Positions 1-5,749 of a stretch of 6,096 nucleotides of DNA are shown here, one piece after another. The translations under genes and the position numbers were made by a program. The notes under the pieces are model-generated. The model saw only the letters and a list, made by a program, of their open reading frames with translations, did not search any database and had not been told where the DNA came from. How positions within the stretch are numbered: the first letter of the stretch is position 1; each line of letters begins with the position of its first letter. The stretch comes from an uncultured Treponema sp. (GTDB lineage Bacteria > Spirochaetota > Spirochaetia > Treponematales > Treponemataceae), in contig CALCEK010000104.1 of the NCBI GenBank assembly GCA_937900125.1, forward strand, positions 1 through 6,096. The letters are read 5' to 3'.

Positions 1-14
1 TTATGCTCTTTATC

Positions 15-95
15 CTATTTGATTAGGAAGGAAAGAACCTCTATAACAAGTCCGACAATTGCAATGACAAGCATCGCTTTTTCGTAATCCGTCAT
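15..95 (-). CDS. small single-helix peptide, TxpA/BsrG/holin-like toxin type (putative)
   Basis: This 26-codon frame starts at ATG 95-93 and stops at TAG 17-15. The peptide begins MTDYEKAM, continues as one uninterrupted hydrophobic helix rich in V, I and L, and ends FLIK. Small type I toxins and the 'putative holin-like toxin' family (TxpA, BsrG) share this plan: a short M-S/T-x-Y-E-x-x-M start followed directly by one membrane helix. The proposed role, membrane insertion and depolarisation, is inferred from that resemblance. The frame stays open upstream to an ATG at 266, but residues 1-57 of that longer version are Cys/His/Pro/Thr-rich and look like translated RNA leader. I therefore chose the internal start, where the family-like sequence begins. 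A weak GGCGG lies about 9 bases upstream. No antisense RNA gene can be identified, because the window ends just beyond the stop codon. Confidence 0.5.
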   Translation of the reverse strand: MTDYEKAMLVIAIVGLVIEVLSFLIK

Positions 96-266
96 AGACA
101 AGCCGCCGCAGGTGCAAGCGTCCCACTGATTGCATAATACACGGAAGTCGTGGGAATGACAAGGCGGGGATGTGCGCGTATGGGTTTTCTCGCAACAATG
201 GCGGCGACAAGGGCTTGTTTGCACACAGGGTGCGGTGTCTGCCTTGAGCGACTTTGATTTTTCCAT
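96..266 (-). other. GC-rich probable 5' leader of the small toxin-like gene
   Basis: By hand count, 91-240 is 57% G+C, far above the AT-rich kinase gene beside it. On the minus strand it would be the leader of the 26-aa peptide gene. The only ribosome-binding-like stretch, GGCGGC (107-102), has an exact complement GCCGCC upstream (205-200) and a shorter CCGCC at 167-163, so the start site could be held in a stem. The hexamer GACAAG occurs four times on the plus strand (66, 97, 158, 206). The frame through it is open for 57 codons and contains eight cysteines, but it matches no protein pattern I know. Reading this as leader RNA is an inference. Confidence 0.35.
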
Positions 267-278
267 TATAATAAGGCT
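244..278 (+). promoter_or_regulatory. sigma-70-type promoter of the two-component operon
   Basis: The -35 box TTGAGC (244-249) is followed by a 17-bp spacer and a perfect -10 box TATAAT (267-272). The usual 6-7 bases after the -10 place the transcription start at about 279, the first base of the kinase ATG. The -10 lies in the palindrome ATTATAAT (265-272), so a TATAAT also reads on the minus strand (270-265) toward the toxin-like gene. That direction has no recognisable -35 at normal spacing. Confidence 0.6.
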
Positions 279-1628
279 ATGCTTTACACAGGCACATCAG
301 TGCAAAAAATAAAAAAACAACTAGAAGACTCCTCTGTAACGTTTGTCTTTTGCACCTGTATGGCAACGGTTTTAAATATTTTGTTTATCTTAATTGCATT
401 TTTTAACTTTTTAATGAGCTATGTATTCAGCAAAAATGATTTACTCAATTTTGTAAGTGAAGAAGCTTTTTCTTTTGACCGAAAAACTTTTTTTGTGGAC
501 TTTTATGTTTTTACGATTATTTTTGTTCTTTGTATGCTGATTCTTTTGTGGCAAGAAAAAAATTTTTTTGTTGGCGTTGTGCTAGAAGTTGCAATGCTTA
601 TTTCTTCAAATCTTTGCCTTTACACCGTAAATGAAATTTTCACAATAAAAATATTTTTCTTTATCGCTTGGATAATAACGGTCGCAATAAAATTTGAGAT
701 GAAATTTAGCATTCCACTTCTTACACTTGGAATTTTAATTATAGTTGTAATTCAATTTTTTCCAAATCTAATTGGAATTGTTGATTTTACTTTTCCGCAA
801 AATGTTGAACAAAAAGAATCAGTAAAAATTATTCAGCTTTTATTATATTTGTTTGTGATAGCTTTTATTGCTTTACTTTATCGTTTTGTTGTTTACAAAT
901 GGCAAAAAAGCATTCAAATACAAAAACACTTGAATCTTGTGATGTCTCAAATGACTAAAATCAATTCGCACCTTCAAGATTTTGCGCGAACAAAAAGCAA
1001 ACAAGCCGCCGAAGAAGAGCGTTTAAGAATTACCCGAGATATGCACGATAGTTGCGGTTACGTTTTTGTAAACATTATAAGCCTAATGGACGCTTGTGCA
1101 AGTAGCAAGCCAATGTCTTGGGAAAAAACAAAAGAAACTTTTGAAACTGTTCATTACCTTGCAAAAAATGGTTTACAAGATACAAGAAAAACTTTGCGGG
1201 CGATTCGCGATATTCAAGACCCAAAAGAAACAAATCTGGATTCATTAAACGAAATACGAAATATTTTTCAAAAGGTAACAGGCGTTGAAATTGTTCTTGA
1301 CAAAGGAAATATGAAAGGAAGCTACGGAAACACAATAAATAAAATCTTAATCAGAGCAATGCAAGAAGGACTTACAAATTCTATTCGGCACGGCTGCGCA
1401 ACTTCTATTATAATTTACTTTCGGGAAGATAATAATATTTTGTATATGACAATACAAGACAACGGAATTGGGGCTTCTGAAATTGTAAAAGGAATTGGAT
1501 TGAGCGGAATGGAAGAGCGGATAAAAAAGCTAGGGGGAAAGCTTACAACAAGTTCAAATCCGTACAAATGGTTTAAAACCGAACTTGAAATTCCCATTTT
1601 GAATCTACTTTCATCAGAAGGAGAATAA
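279..1628 (+). CDS. membrane sensor histidine kinase, HisKA_3 (NarL) class
   Basis: This 449-aa kinase should sense an unknown signal at the membrane and phosphorylate the response regulator encoded next. The N-terminal half has about six hydrophobic helices (near residues 20-48, 71-91, 96-115, 121-137, 143-165 and 183-206) with short loops and no recognisable extracytoplasmic ligand domain. A charged linker (207-245) leads to the dimerisation/phosphotransfer motif LRITRDMHDSCGY, with H256 as phospho-acceptor. The ATPase domain follows: N box MQEGLTNSIRHG (361-372, N367), G1 box DNGIGAS (394-400) and G2 box GIGLSGMEERIKKLGG (405-420). Many relatives have a second histidine in the HDxxGH motif; here it is tyrosine. 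The start at 279 has no ribosome binding site but coincides with the predicted transcript start. A GTG at 300, seven bases after a weak ACAGG, is the main alternative. Ligand and target genes cannot be told from sequence. Confidence 0.93.
   Translation: MLYTGTSVQKIKKQLEDSSVTFVFCTCMATVLNILFILIAFFNFLMSYVFSKNDLLNFVSEEAFSFDRKTFFVDFYVFTIIFVLCMLILLWQEKNFFVGVVLEVAMLISSNLCLYTVNEIFTIKIFFFIAWIITVAIKFEMKFSIPLLTLGILIIVVIQFFPNLIGIVDFTFPQNVEQKESVKIIQLLLYLFVIAFIALLYRFVVYKWQKSIQIQKHLNLVMSQMTKINSHLQDFARTKSKQAAEEERLRITRDMHDSCGYVFVNIISLMDACASSKPMSWEKTKETFETVHYLAKNGLQDTRKTLRAIRDIQDPKETNLDSLNEIRNIFQKVTGVEIVLDKGNMKGSYGNTINKILIRAMQEGLTNSIRHGCATSIIIYFREDNNILYMTIQDNGIGASEIVKGIGLSGMEERIKKLGGKLTTSSNPYKWFKTELEIPILNLLSSEGE
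1618..1623 (+). promoter_or_regulatory. ribosome binding site of the response regulator
   Basis: AAGGAG lies six bases before ATG 1630 and inside the last codons of the kinase gene, so the regulator is probably translated in a coupled way from the same mRNA. Confidence 0.8.
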
Positions 1629-1629
1629 T

Positions 1630-2313
1630 ATGGAACAGGAAAAACTTAATATTTTGTTAGTTGATGACCAAAAAATTTTTGCCGAAAGTTTAAAAACCTA
1701 TTTGATGAACTATTCGGAGGATTTAAATATAATCAGCATTTGTCCTAACGGAAAAGAGGCTTGTGATTTTGTAGAACAAAACGCTGTACTCCCCGATATA
1801 ATTTTAATGGATGTTAGAATGCCTGTAATGGACGGAGTTGAAGCTTGTAGCAGAATAAAATCGCTTCATCCTAAAATAAAAATAATAATGCTTTCTACCT
1901 ATGATGAAGATGAATTTGTTAGAACCGCCCTTGTAAAAGGAGCATCTGGCTATTTATTAAAAGATATTTCTCCAACTGAACTTATTATTTCTATACGCGC
2001 ATTACATTCTGGAATGGTACAAATATCTCCGAGTATAGCGCAAAATCTTGTGCGAAAAACTTATGGTGTAAAACAAGAACAATTTGAAGAAACTCCAGAG
2101 TTAAAGAAAAACTTTCCTTGGTTAAAAATGCTTACAACACGCGAAAGAGAAATTTTTGCGCTCCTCGCAATCGGAAAAGATAATGAGCAAATTGCAGACG
2201 AATTAAAAATTTCTCAGCAAACTGTTAGAAATCACGTCAGTACAATCTATTCAAAATTAGATGTAAAAGACCGATTTGAAATTATACAATTAGCCAACAA
2301 AATAGAAAGATAA
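1630..2313 (+). CDS. NarL/LuxR-family DNA-binding response regulator
   Basis: This 227-aa regulator should accept phosphate from the adjacent kinase and bind DNA. The receiver domain (about 5-123) has the acidic pair D12-D13, the phospho-acceptor D61 in LMDVRMP, the switch residues S89-T90 in LSTY and the conserved K111 in LLKDIS. A linker (about 125-165) leads to the LuxR-type helix-turn-helix (about 166-224), recognisable by LTTREREIFALLAIGKDN and the recognition helix in SQQTVRNHVSTIYSKL. Length and domain order are normal for the NarL/DegU group. The gene starts one base after the kinase stop codon. Its own stop, TAA 2311-2313, lies inside the left end of a hairpin-forming repeat. Target genes are unknown; the transporter and MarR genes nearby are on separate transcripts, and nothing here shows they are targets. 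Confidence 0.95.
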   Translation: MEQEKLNILLVDDQKIFAESLKTYLMNYSEDLNIISICPNGKEACDFVEQNAVLPDIILMDVRMPVMDGVEACSRIKSLHPKIKIIMLSTYDEDEFVRTALVKGASGYLLKDISPTELIISIRALHSGMVQISPSIAQNLVRKTYGVKQEQFEETPELKKNFPWLKMLTTREREIFALLAIGKDNEQIADELKISQQTVRNHVSTIYSKLDVKDRFEIIQLANKIER

Positions 2314-2328
2314 GGGCATCTCTAAAAA
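2310..2328 (+). repeat. 19-bp dispersed repeat, copy 1
   Basis: ATAAGGGCATCTCTAAAAA recurs at 4145-4163 with a single mismatch (T2319 versus G4154). Both copies form the left arm of a hairpin in an intergenic gap. Outside the shared block the loops and right arms differ. This copy contributes the stop codon of the response regulator. Confidence 0.7.
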
Positions 2329-2358
2329 TCCACAAAAATGTCTTTATAGAGATTGCCC
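2314..2358. terminator. hairpin between convergent genes, probable bidirectional terminator
   Basis: GGGCA (2314-2318) plus TCTCTA (2319-2324) pairs with TAGAGA (2347-2352) plus TGCCC (2354-2358), with T2353 bulged: 11 bp, extendable by three A-T pairs. It starts one base after the response-regulator stop and 63 bases beyond the permease stop on the other strand. Read on the minus strand it is followed by TTATCTTT, a modest T-rich tail; on the plus strand there is no T run. It is probably a better terminator for the transporter operon than for the kinase operon. Confidence 0.6.
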
Positions 2359-2385
2359 ACGACGCAAAGAAAAACAGATGTTTCG

Positions 2386-2409
2386 CTAGCAACGTCTAGC
2401 AACGTCTAG
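2386..2409. repeat. 10-bp tandem repeat CTAGCAACGT, 2.4 copies
   Basis: CTAGCAACGT occurs at 2386-2395 and 2396-2405, followed by CTAG at 2406-2409. Part of it can also form a 7-bp stem: AGATGTT (2376-2382) with AACGTCT (2391-2397), 8-base loop, a G-U pair if read on the plus strand. On the minus strand the same stem is followed by GTTTTTCTTT, so it might help end the transporter transcript. It lies 11 bases beyond the permease stop codon. No known function. Confidence 0.5.
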
Positions 2410-2420
2410 AATTTTAAAAG

Positions 2421-3251
2421 CTATTTTATAGAACCTGTTATTCCTTCTACAAAGCGTTTTTGTTGTGTAAAGAATAGTATGATTGTTGGAAGCGTCATAA
2501 TCGTAACGGCTAGCATAAGCATTCCATAATCTGTAACATAACCTGCGGTAAGGTTTGTTACAAAAAGTGGCATGGTGCGCATATTATTACTTTGCATAAC
2601 AATCAACGGCCACAAATAATTGTTCCAAGCATTCATAAATGTAACAATGGCAGCAGCTGCAAAAGTAGGAGACATTATTGGCATATAAATCTTTAGATAA
2701 ATACCTATTTCGCTTAAACCATCAACTCTCGCCGCTTGAATTGTTTCTAATGGGAAGGCCTGAGAATTTTGTCTGAAAAAGAATATCAAGAATGCTGTAG
2801 AAATTGAAGGCAAAACAAAACCAAGTGTGGTGTTTAAAAGATGAGCTGCGCTGAACATTTTAAACAAAGGAATCATTGTAGAGGCAAAAGGAATCATCAT
2901 AGACAATAAAAGAATATTCATCATTGCGTCCTTTTTTTTGTCTCTGTACACCTGAAAACCATATCCTGCCAAAGAACAAACAAATATGCTCAACACCGTT
3001 TGAATCACTGTTGTCCGCAGAGAATTCCACAAAGACCGCCAAAGACTAACAGTTGGTGTTGTAAGAAGATTCTTGAAATTCTGTATTAAATACGCGCCAG
3101 GAATCATTCTGCCCGCAATAACATCTGTACTTTTATTTGTTGCAGACACAAGCATAAAATAAAATGGGAATATAGAAAGCAAGCAAATTATAATTATAAA
3201 AACATATTCGCCAGCAGGGGCTTTGTTAAGTTTTGTATTTTTAATCTGCAT
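2421..3251 (-). CDS. sugar-type ABC importer permease, MalG/LacG family (CUT1)
   Basis: This 276-aa inner-membrane subunit should form half of the transport channel with the permease encoded just upstream. About six helices are visible (near residues 15-36, 77-99, 109-130, 141-160, 195-216 and 243-263). The cytoplasmic EAA loop that docks the ATPase is present as ETIQAARVDG followed by YMPIMSP (169-195); the usual EAA glutamate is glutamine (Q172). The C-terminal FVEGITGSIK and the overall length are typical of MalG-like carbohydrate permeases. ATG 3251-3249 follows AGGAG (3262-3258) by six bases, and the gene overlaps the end of the upstream permease gene by 11 bp, so translation is likely coupled. 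The actual substrate is not evident; family membership suggests an oligosaccharide or sugar derivative. Confidence 0.93.
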   Translation of the reverse strand: MQIKNTKLNKAPAGEYVFIIIICLLSIFPFYFMLVSATNKSTDVIAGRMIPGAYLIQNFKNLLTTPTVSLWRSLWNSLRTTVIQTVLSIFVCSLAGYGFQVYRDKKKDAMMNILLLSMMIPFASTMIPLFKMFSAAHLLNTTLGFVLPSISTAFLIFFFRQNSQAFPLETIQAARVDGLSEIGIYLKIYMPIMSPTFAAAAIVTFMNAWNNYLWPLIVMQSNNMRTMPLFVTNLTAGYVTDYGMLMLAVTIMTLPTIILFFTQQKRFVEGITGSIK

Positions 3252-4128
3252 TTTTATCTCCTATTTTTAACTGAATAAATGACAGCAAAGCTACCATTAT
3301 AAGAATTACATAAGAAATAGCCGCCGCATATCCAAACTGCGGATTGTTTACAAAAGAAAGATTATATATATATTGAGAAATTGTTATTGTTTCATTGCCA
3401 GGACCGCCACCAGTGATGTTTCTTACCTCGTCAAACAACTGCAAAGTTCCGTTTATTGACATTATTGAAGTAAGAAGAATAACTGGGCGCAACAAGGGCA
3501 ATGTTATTTTTGTAAATTGTTGTACACTAGAAGCTCCGTCAATGCGAGCTGCTTCATAAATGCTAGAATCAATATTTTGCAATCCCGCTAAGAAAAACAC
3601 TGTATTGTACCCCGTCCATCTCCAAGTGATACAGATAATTATAATGACTTTTGCCCACACGGGGTCTGTTAGCCAGTTTTTTGGCTCAGATAGTAATCCA
3701 AGTGCCACGCACCAGTGATTTATGATTCCGTCCATTCCAAAAATCGATTTAAAAATCAAGGCAGAAGAAACAAGTGCTGTTGCGCAAGGTAAAAAAACGA
3801 TTGTGCGGAATAGCCCTCTAAACTTTAGGCGAGGGTCGTTTAGTATGCTTGCAAGAATTACGGCAAGCAATAACATTATTGGAACTTGAAAAATAAGATA
3901 AATAAAAACATTTCTTACAGAATACAAAAATCTTTCATCTTGAAAAAGTCGAATATAATTTCTTAATCCTGTAAAATGTAAATTGTTTGCAACCCCAGAT
4001 TGTAAAGAAAGAAAAAACGCCTGTATCATGGGGAAGAAATTCAATACAAAAATAAGAACCGCAGCTGGCATTACAAAGCACCAGCCAGCCCTGCTGTATT
4101 TTGATTCTAGTGATATTTTTTTTGCCAT
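3241..4128 (-). CDS. sugar-type ABC importer permease, MalF/LacF family (CUT1)
   Basis: This 295-aa inner-membrane protein is the partner of the MalG-type permease. It has about six helices (near residues 16-40, 73-97, 107-128, 158-181, 213-233 and 266-287). The complete EAA loop is IYEAARIDGASS followed by ITLPLLRP (190-214), and a GGGPGNET motif (240-247) is characteristic of the LacF/UgpA group. It lacks the long periplasmic insertion of enteric MalF, as is usual for Gram-positive and spirochaetal homologues. The start at 4128 is chosen because AGGA (4139-4136) lies seven bases upstream and MAKK precedes the first helix. A terminator-like hairpin ends just before that ribosome binding site, so expression probably depends on read-through from the binding-protein gene. 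Confidence 0.94.
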   Translation of the reverse strand: MAKKISLESKYSRAGWCFVMPAAVLIFVLNFFPMIQAFFLSLQSGVANNLHFTGLRNYIRLFQDERFLYSVRNVFIYLIFQVPIMLLLAVILASILNDPRLKFRGLFRTIVFLPCATALVSSALIFKSIFGMDGIINHWCVALGLLSEPKNWLTDPVWAKVIIIICITWRWTGYNTVFFLAGLQNIDSSIYEAARIDGASSVQQFTKITLPLLRPVILLTSIMSINGTLQLFDEVRNITGGGPGNETITISQYIYNLSFVNNPQFGYAAAISYVILIMVALLSFIQLKIGDKNAD

Positions 4129-4139
4129 CAGACAGTCCT

Positions 4140-4186
4140 AAAAAATAAGGGCAGCTCTAAAAACTAAAACAATTTTTAGAACCCCC
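4140..4186 (-). terminator. attenuator-like terminator between binding-protein and permease genes
   Basis: On the minus strand TCTAAAAA (4180-4173) pairs perfectly with TTTTTAGA (4163-4156) across a 9-base loop. A G-rich left base (4186-4181) extends the stem against GCTGCCC (4155-4149), with two G-U pairs and one mismatch. The stem is followed directly by TTATTTTTT (4148-4140). The G-U pairs would be mismatches on the plus strand, so the structure favours the minus-strand RNA. It probably ends a fraction of transcripts after the binding-protein gene; the permease ribosome binding site begins at the end of the T tract. Confidence 0.65.
4145..4163 (+). repeat. 19-bp dispersed repeat, copy 2
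   Basis: ATAAGGGCAGCTCTAAAAA differs from 2310-2328 at one base. It forms the 3' arm and start of the T tail of the attenuator-like hairpin on the minus strand. Confidence 0.7.
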
Positions 4187-4187
4187 A

Positions 4188-4223
4188 GCGAGCTTTAAGA
4201 CACTGCAATATCTTAAAGCCCGC
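4188..4223 (-). other. 13-bp intergenic hairpin, minus-strand RNA
   Basis: On the minus strand GCGGGCTTTAAGA (4223-4211) pairs with TCTTAAAGCTCGC (4200-4188) across a 10-base loop. All 13 positions pair if one G-U is allowed (G4220 complement with U4191 complement); on the plus strand that position is an A-C mismatch. This strand bias supports a role in the transporter mRNA, such as protecting the 3' end of the binding-protein message. It has no T tail. Confidence 0.6.
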
Positions 4224-4237
4224 TCTTTTAAGGCAAC

Positions 4238-4268
4238 ATCAAAAACTTTTTCGCTTTAAGTTTTTGAT
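4238..4268 (-). other. 11-bp hairpin just after the binding-protein stop codon
   Basis: ATCAAAAACTT (4238-4248) and AAGTTTTTGAT (4258-4268) are perfect complements around a 9-base loop. A further two A-T pairs form beyond one mismatch. It begins 16 bases after the stop codon of the binding-protein gene on the minus strand and lacks a T run, so it looks more like an RNA-stabilising or processing hairpin than a terminator. Confidence 0.6.
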
Positions 4269-4284
4269 ATTCCGCTCAATTTTT

Positions 4285-5601
4285 TTATTCACCCATGATG
4301 AATTTTACATTCTTTTCTGCTTTAGCTAGTGCATCTTCTACGCTAGAGCCTTTAAGGATGTCAGAAACTGCAACACCAACTTCTGCACGGGCTTCGTAAT
4401 TGTAAACACCGTATTTTACGCGCGGAATATCATTTGAATAGTTTACAAGGTCTTTGTAAATTTTCTGACCGCCAAAGAAATCGTTTCCGCTTTCATACCC
4501 TTGAGAACTTGCCGCTGGAATCCAAGTTGAAATTGCGCCCGATGTAGGAAGAATTGTTTCGTAAAGTTCCTTGCTTCCTGCAAAGGTTTTGTTCAAAAAG
4601 TCAGCTGCTACATCTTGATTCTTAGAACTTGCCATAATCATCCAAGAAGAACCGCCTTGACTTGAGCTGTTTTTTGCACCCTGCAAAGAAAGACGAGGTG
4701 TATTTGTAAGAGCCCATTTTCCAGCTTGGTCAGCTTGCGCAGAAATGATTCCGACCATCCAACTTCCGTCAATAGAAGAAGCAACTTGTCCATTGTTTAC
4801 AGAAGCAACAAAAGCATTCCAATCGGGAACCGCAAGACAAGTTCCGTCAGCTACCATATCAGAGTAAATTTTTAAGCCCTCAATCAACGCTGGATTTTTG
4901 GCAATGTTTGCCTTTCCGTTTTCATCAAAGAACCAAGTTCCTGCACTCTGAAGGGCAACCATTACAAAGTCAGGGTCGTTTCCAACGTAAGAAATCATAT
5001 ATTTTCCAGTTTTTTCTTTTACGATTTTTCCGAGTTCGTGGAATCTTTCCCATGTGATGTCGGTAAAATCAGAAACAGAAAGCCCCGCTGCTTCTATAAT
5101 ATCCGTGCGCAAGAACGTAGCGGTAACACCATTATCAAATGGAACAGAATAATTTTTTCCGCCAACTTCTCCAAAGGCAACCTTAAAAGATGCAAACTGA
5201 GACAAATCAACTTTGCCGTTAAGCGGAGCAAATGCTTTTGGATAGCTAGAAACATTCTTTAAAATGGCATTGTCTTGGCAAAGAATAATATCTGGCAATG
5301 CAGAAGTATCATTTGCGGTAAGAGAAGTAATCAGTTTTTGCTGTAAATCGTCCCACGGAGTTTCTACAATGTTGATGTGAACATTAGGCTTTTCGCGGTT
5401 GTAAATTTTTGCAGCCTCGTTCATAGCATAAATGTTGAAATTTGGATCCCAACACCAAACGGTAAGAGTTACATCTCCATTTGAAGAAGTTCCAGAGCTA
5501 GTGGTTTGCGCTGAATTTTCCTTTTTTGAACAGCCAGCGAATCCCGCAACAAGTCCTGCAGCAAACAATGCAGAAAGTCCGAATTTTGCAATTTTTTTCA
5601 T
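4285..5601 (-). CDS. extracellular sugar-type solute-binding lipoprotein of an ABC importer
   Basis: This 438-aa protein should capture substrate outside the cytoplasmic membrane and deliver it to the two permeases encoded downstream. The signal peptide MKKIAKFGLSALFAAG leads to a lipobox ending FAGC, with C24 as the lipidated residue, followed by a Ser/Thr/Asn-rich tether (25-43). The mature part fits the carbohydrate (family 1) binding-protein fold: a first strand VTLTVWCWDP, then a helix with AAKIYNREKPNVHINIVET and WDDLQQKLITSL, the ALPDIILCQD segment (101-110) that follows the first lobe in this family, and a later GSWMVG motif. ATG 5601 is supported by the strong site AAAGGAGG (5617-5610) eight bases upstream. 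It is the first gene of the operon and is separated from the permeases by 156 bp of hairpins, consistent with higher expression. The ligand cannot be predicted from sequence alone. Confidence 0.94.
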   Translation of the reverse strand: MKKIAKFGLSALFAAGLVAGFAGCSKKENSAQTTSSGTSSNGDVTLTVWCWDPNFNIYAMNEAAKIYNREKPNVHINIVETPWDDLQQKLITSLTANDTSALPDIILCQDNAILKNVSSYPKAFAPLNGKVDLSQFASFKVAFGEVGGKNYSVPFDNGVTATFLRTDIIEAAGLSVSDFTDITWERFHELGKIVKEKTGKYMISYVGNDPDFVMVALQSAGTWFFDENGKANIAKNPALIEGLKIYSDMVADGTCLAVPDWNAFVASVNNGQVASSIDGSWMVGIISAQADQAGKWALTNTPRLSLQGAKNSSSQGGSSWMIMASSKNQDVAADFLNKTFAGSKELYETILPTSGAISTWIPAASSQGYESGNDFFGGQKIYKDLVNYSNDIPRVKYGVYNYEARAEVGVAVSDILKGSSVEDALAKAEKNVKFIMGE

Positions 5602-5609
5602 AAATGCAA

Positions 5610-5617
5610 CCTCCTTT
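5610..5617 (-). promoter_or_regulatory. strong ribosome binding site of the binding-protein gene
   Basis: AAAGGAGG on the minus strand lies eight bases before ATG 5601 and is the best ribosome binding site in the window. It contrasts with the kinase and MarR starts, which have none. Confidence 0.85.
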
Positions 5618-5621
5618 GAGT

Positions 5622-5669
5622 AAAGTGCAAATTAATCTAGTAAATTATAAATTAAACCTATTGCACTTT
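5622..5669. repeat. 9-bp inverted repeat AAAGTGCAA / TTGCACTTT upstream of the transporter operon
   Basis: AAAGTGCAA (5622-5630) and TTGCACTTT (5661-5669) are perfect complements 30 bp apart. They flank a TATAAT on the minus strand (5649-5644), and the near arm ends four bases before the ribosome binding site of the binding-protein gene. They could be paired operator sites around the -10 box, or a stem in the leader RNA if transcription starts further upstream. The core AAGTGC recurs at 5751-5756 in the MarR promoter. Confidence 0.55.
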
Positions 5670-5690
5670 GTTTTATTTAAATTTAGTATA
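5644..5690 (-). promoter_or_regulatory. candidate promoter region of the transporter operon
   Basis: Two good -10 boxes read toward the binding-protein gene: TATAAT (5649-5644) and TATACT (5690-5685). Neither has a convincing -35 box at 16-18 bp, which would fit a promoter needing an activator. Starting from the first gives a leader of about 35 bases; from the second, about 77 bases including both arms of the inverted repeat. I cannot choose between them. Confidence 0.35.
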
Positions 5691-5732
5691 CAACGGAATT
5701 TCAAAAACAAAAGAGATATAAATACTATTACA

Positions 5733-5749
5733 AAAATACTAGGTATCTT
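5733..5749. promoter_or_regulatory. imperfect 17-bp palindrome over the MarR -35 box, possible operator
   Basis: ATAC (5736-5739), TAG and GTAT (5743-5746) form a palindrome that extends to AA (5733-5734) and TT (5748-5749) across one mismatch. It runs into the -35 box TTGAAG. MarR-family dimers bind palindromes of about this length in their own promoters, so autoregulation is plausible. GTGCGCAC (5753-5760), a perfect 8-bp palindrome in the promoter spacer, is a second candidate. Confidence 0.35.

Noticed and set aside
13..28. TCCTA / TAGGA stem at the toxin-like gene stop codon as a terminator
   Set aside because: Only five pairs and no T run on either strand.
10..210. 66-codon minus-strand frame overlapping the toxin-like gene
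   Set aside because: No recognisable domain, and it lies in another frame of the GC-rich block. The adjacent frame explains the sequence better.
15..266. 83-codon minus-strand frame as a cysteine-rich protein
   Set aside because: Its ATG overlaps the -10 box and has no ribosome binding site, and only the last 26 codons look like a known protein plan. I kept the short version.
1075..1597. Two minus-strand frames (1075-1335 and 1415-1597) inside the kinase gene
   Set aside because: They are antisense to conserved kinase motifs and have Phe/Leu/Ser-rich translations typical of shadow frames.
2860..3042. 60-codon minus-strand frame inside the MalG-type permease gene
   Set aside because: Out of frame with a clear permease; no domain and no start signal.
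5038..5623. Two plus-strand frames (5038-5262 and 5432-5623) antisense to the binding-protein gene
   Set aside because: Both lie opposite well-supported lipoprotein sequence and show no protein features of their own.
5661..5689. TTGCAC, 17 bp, TAGTAT on the plus strand as a second MarR promoter
   Set aside because: The -10 match is poor and the -35 is one arm of the inverted repeat. The 5748-5776 promoter is closer and better placed.
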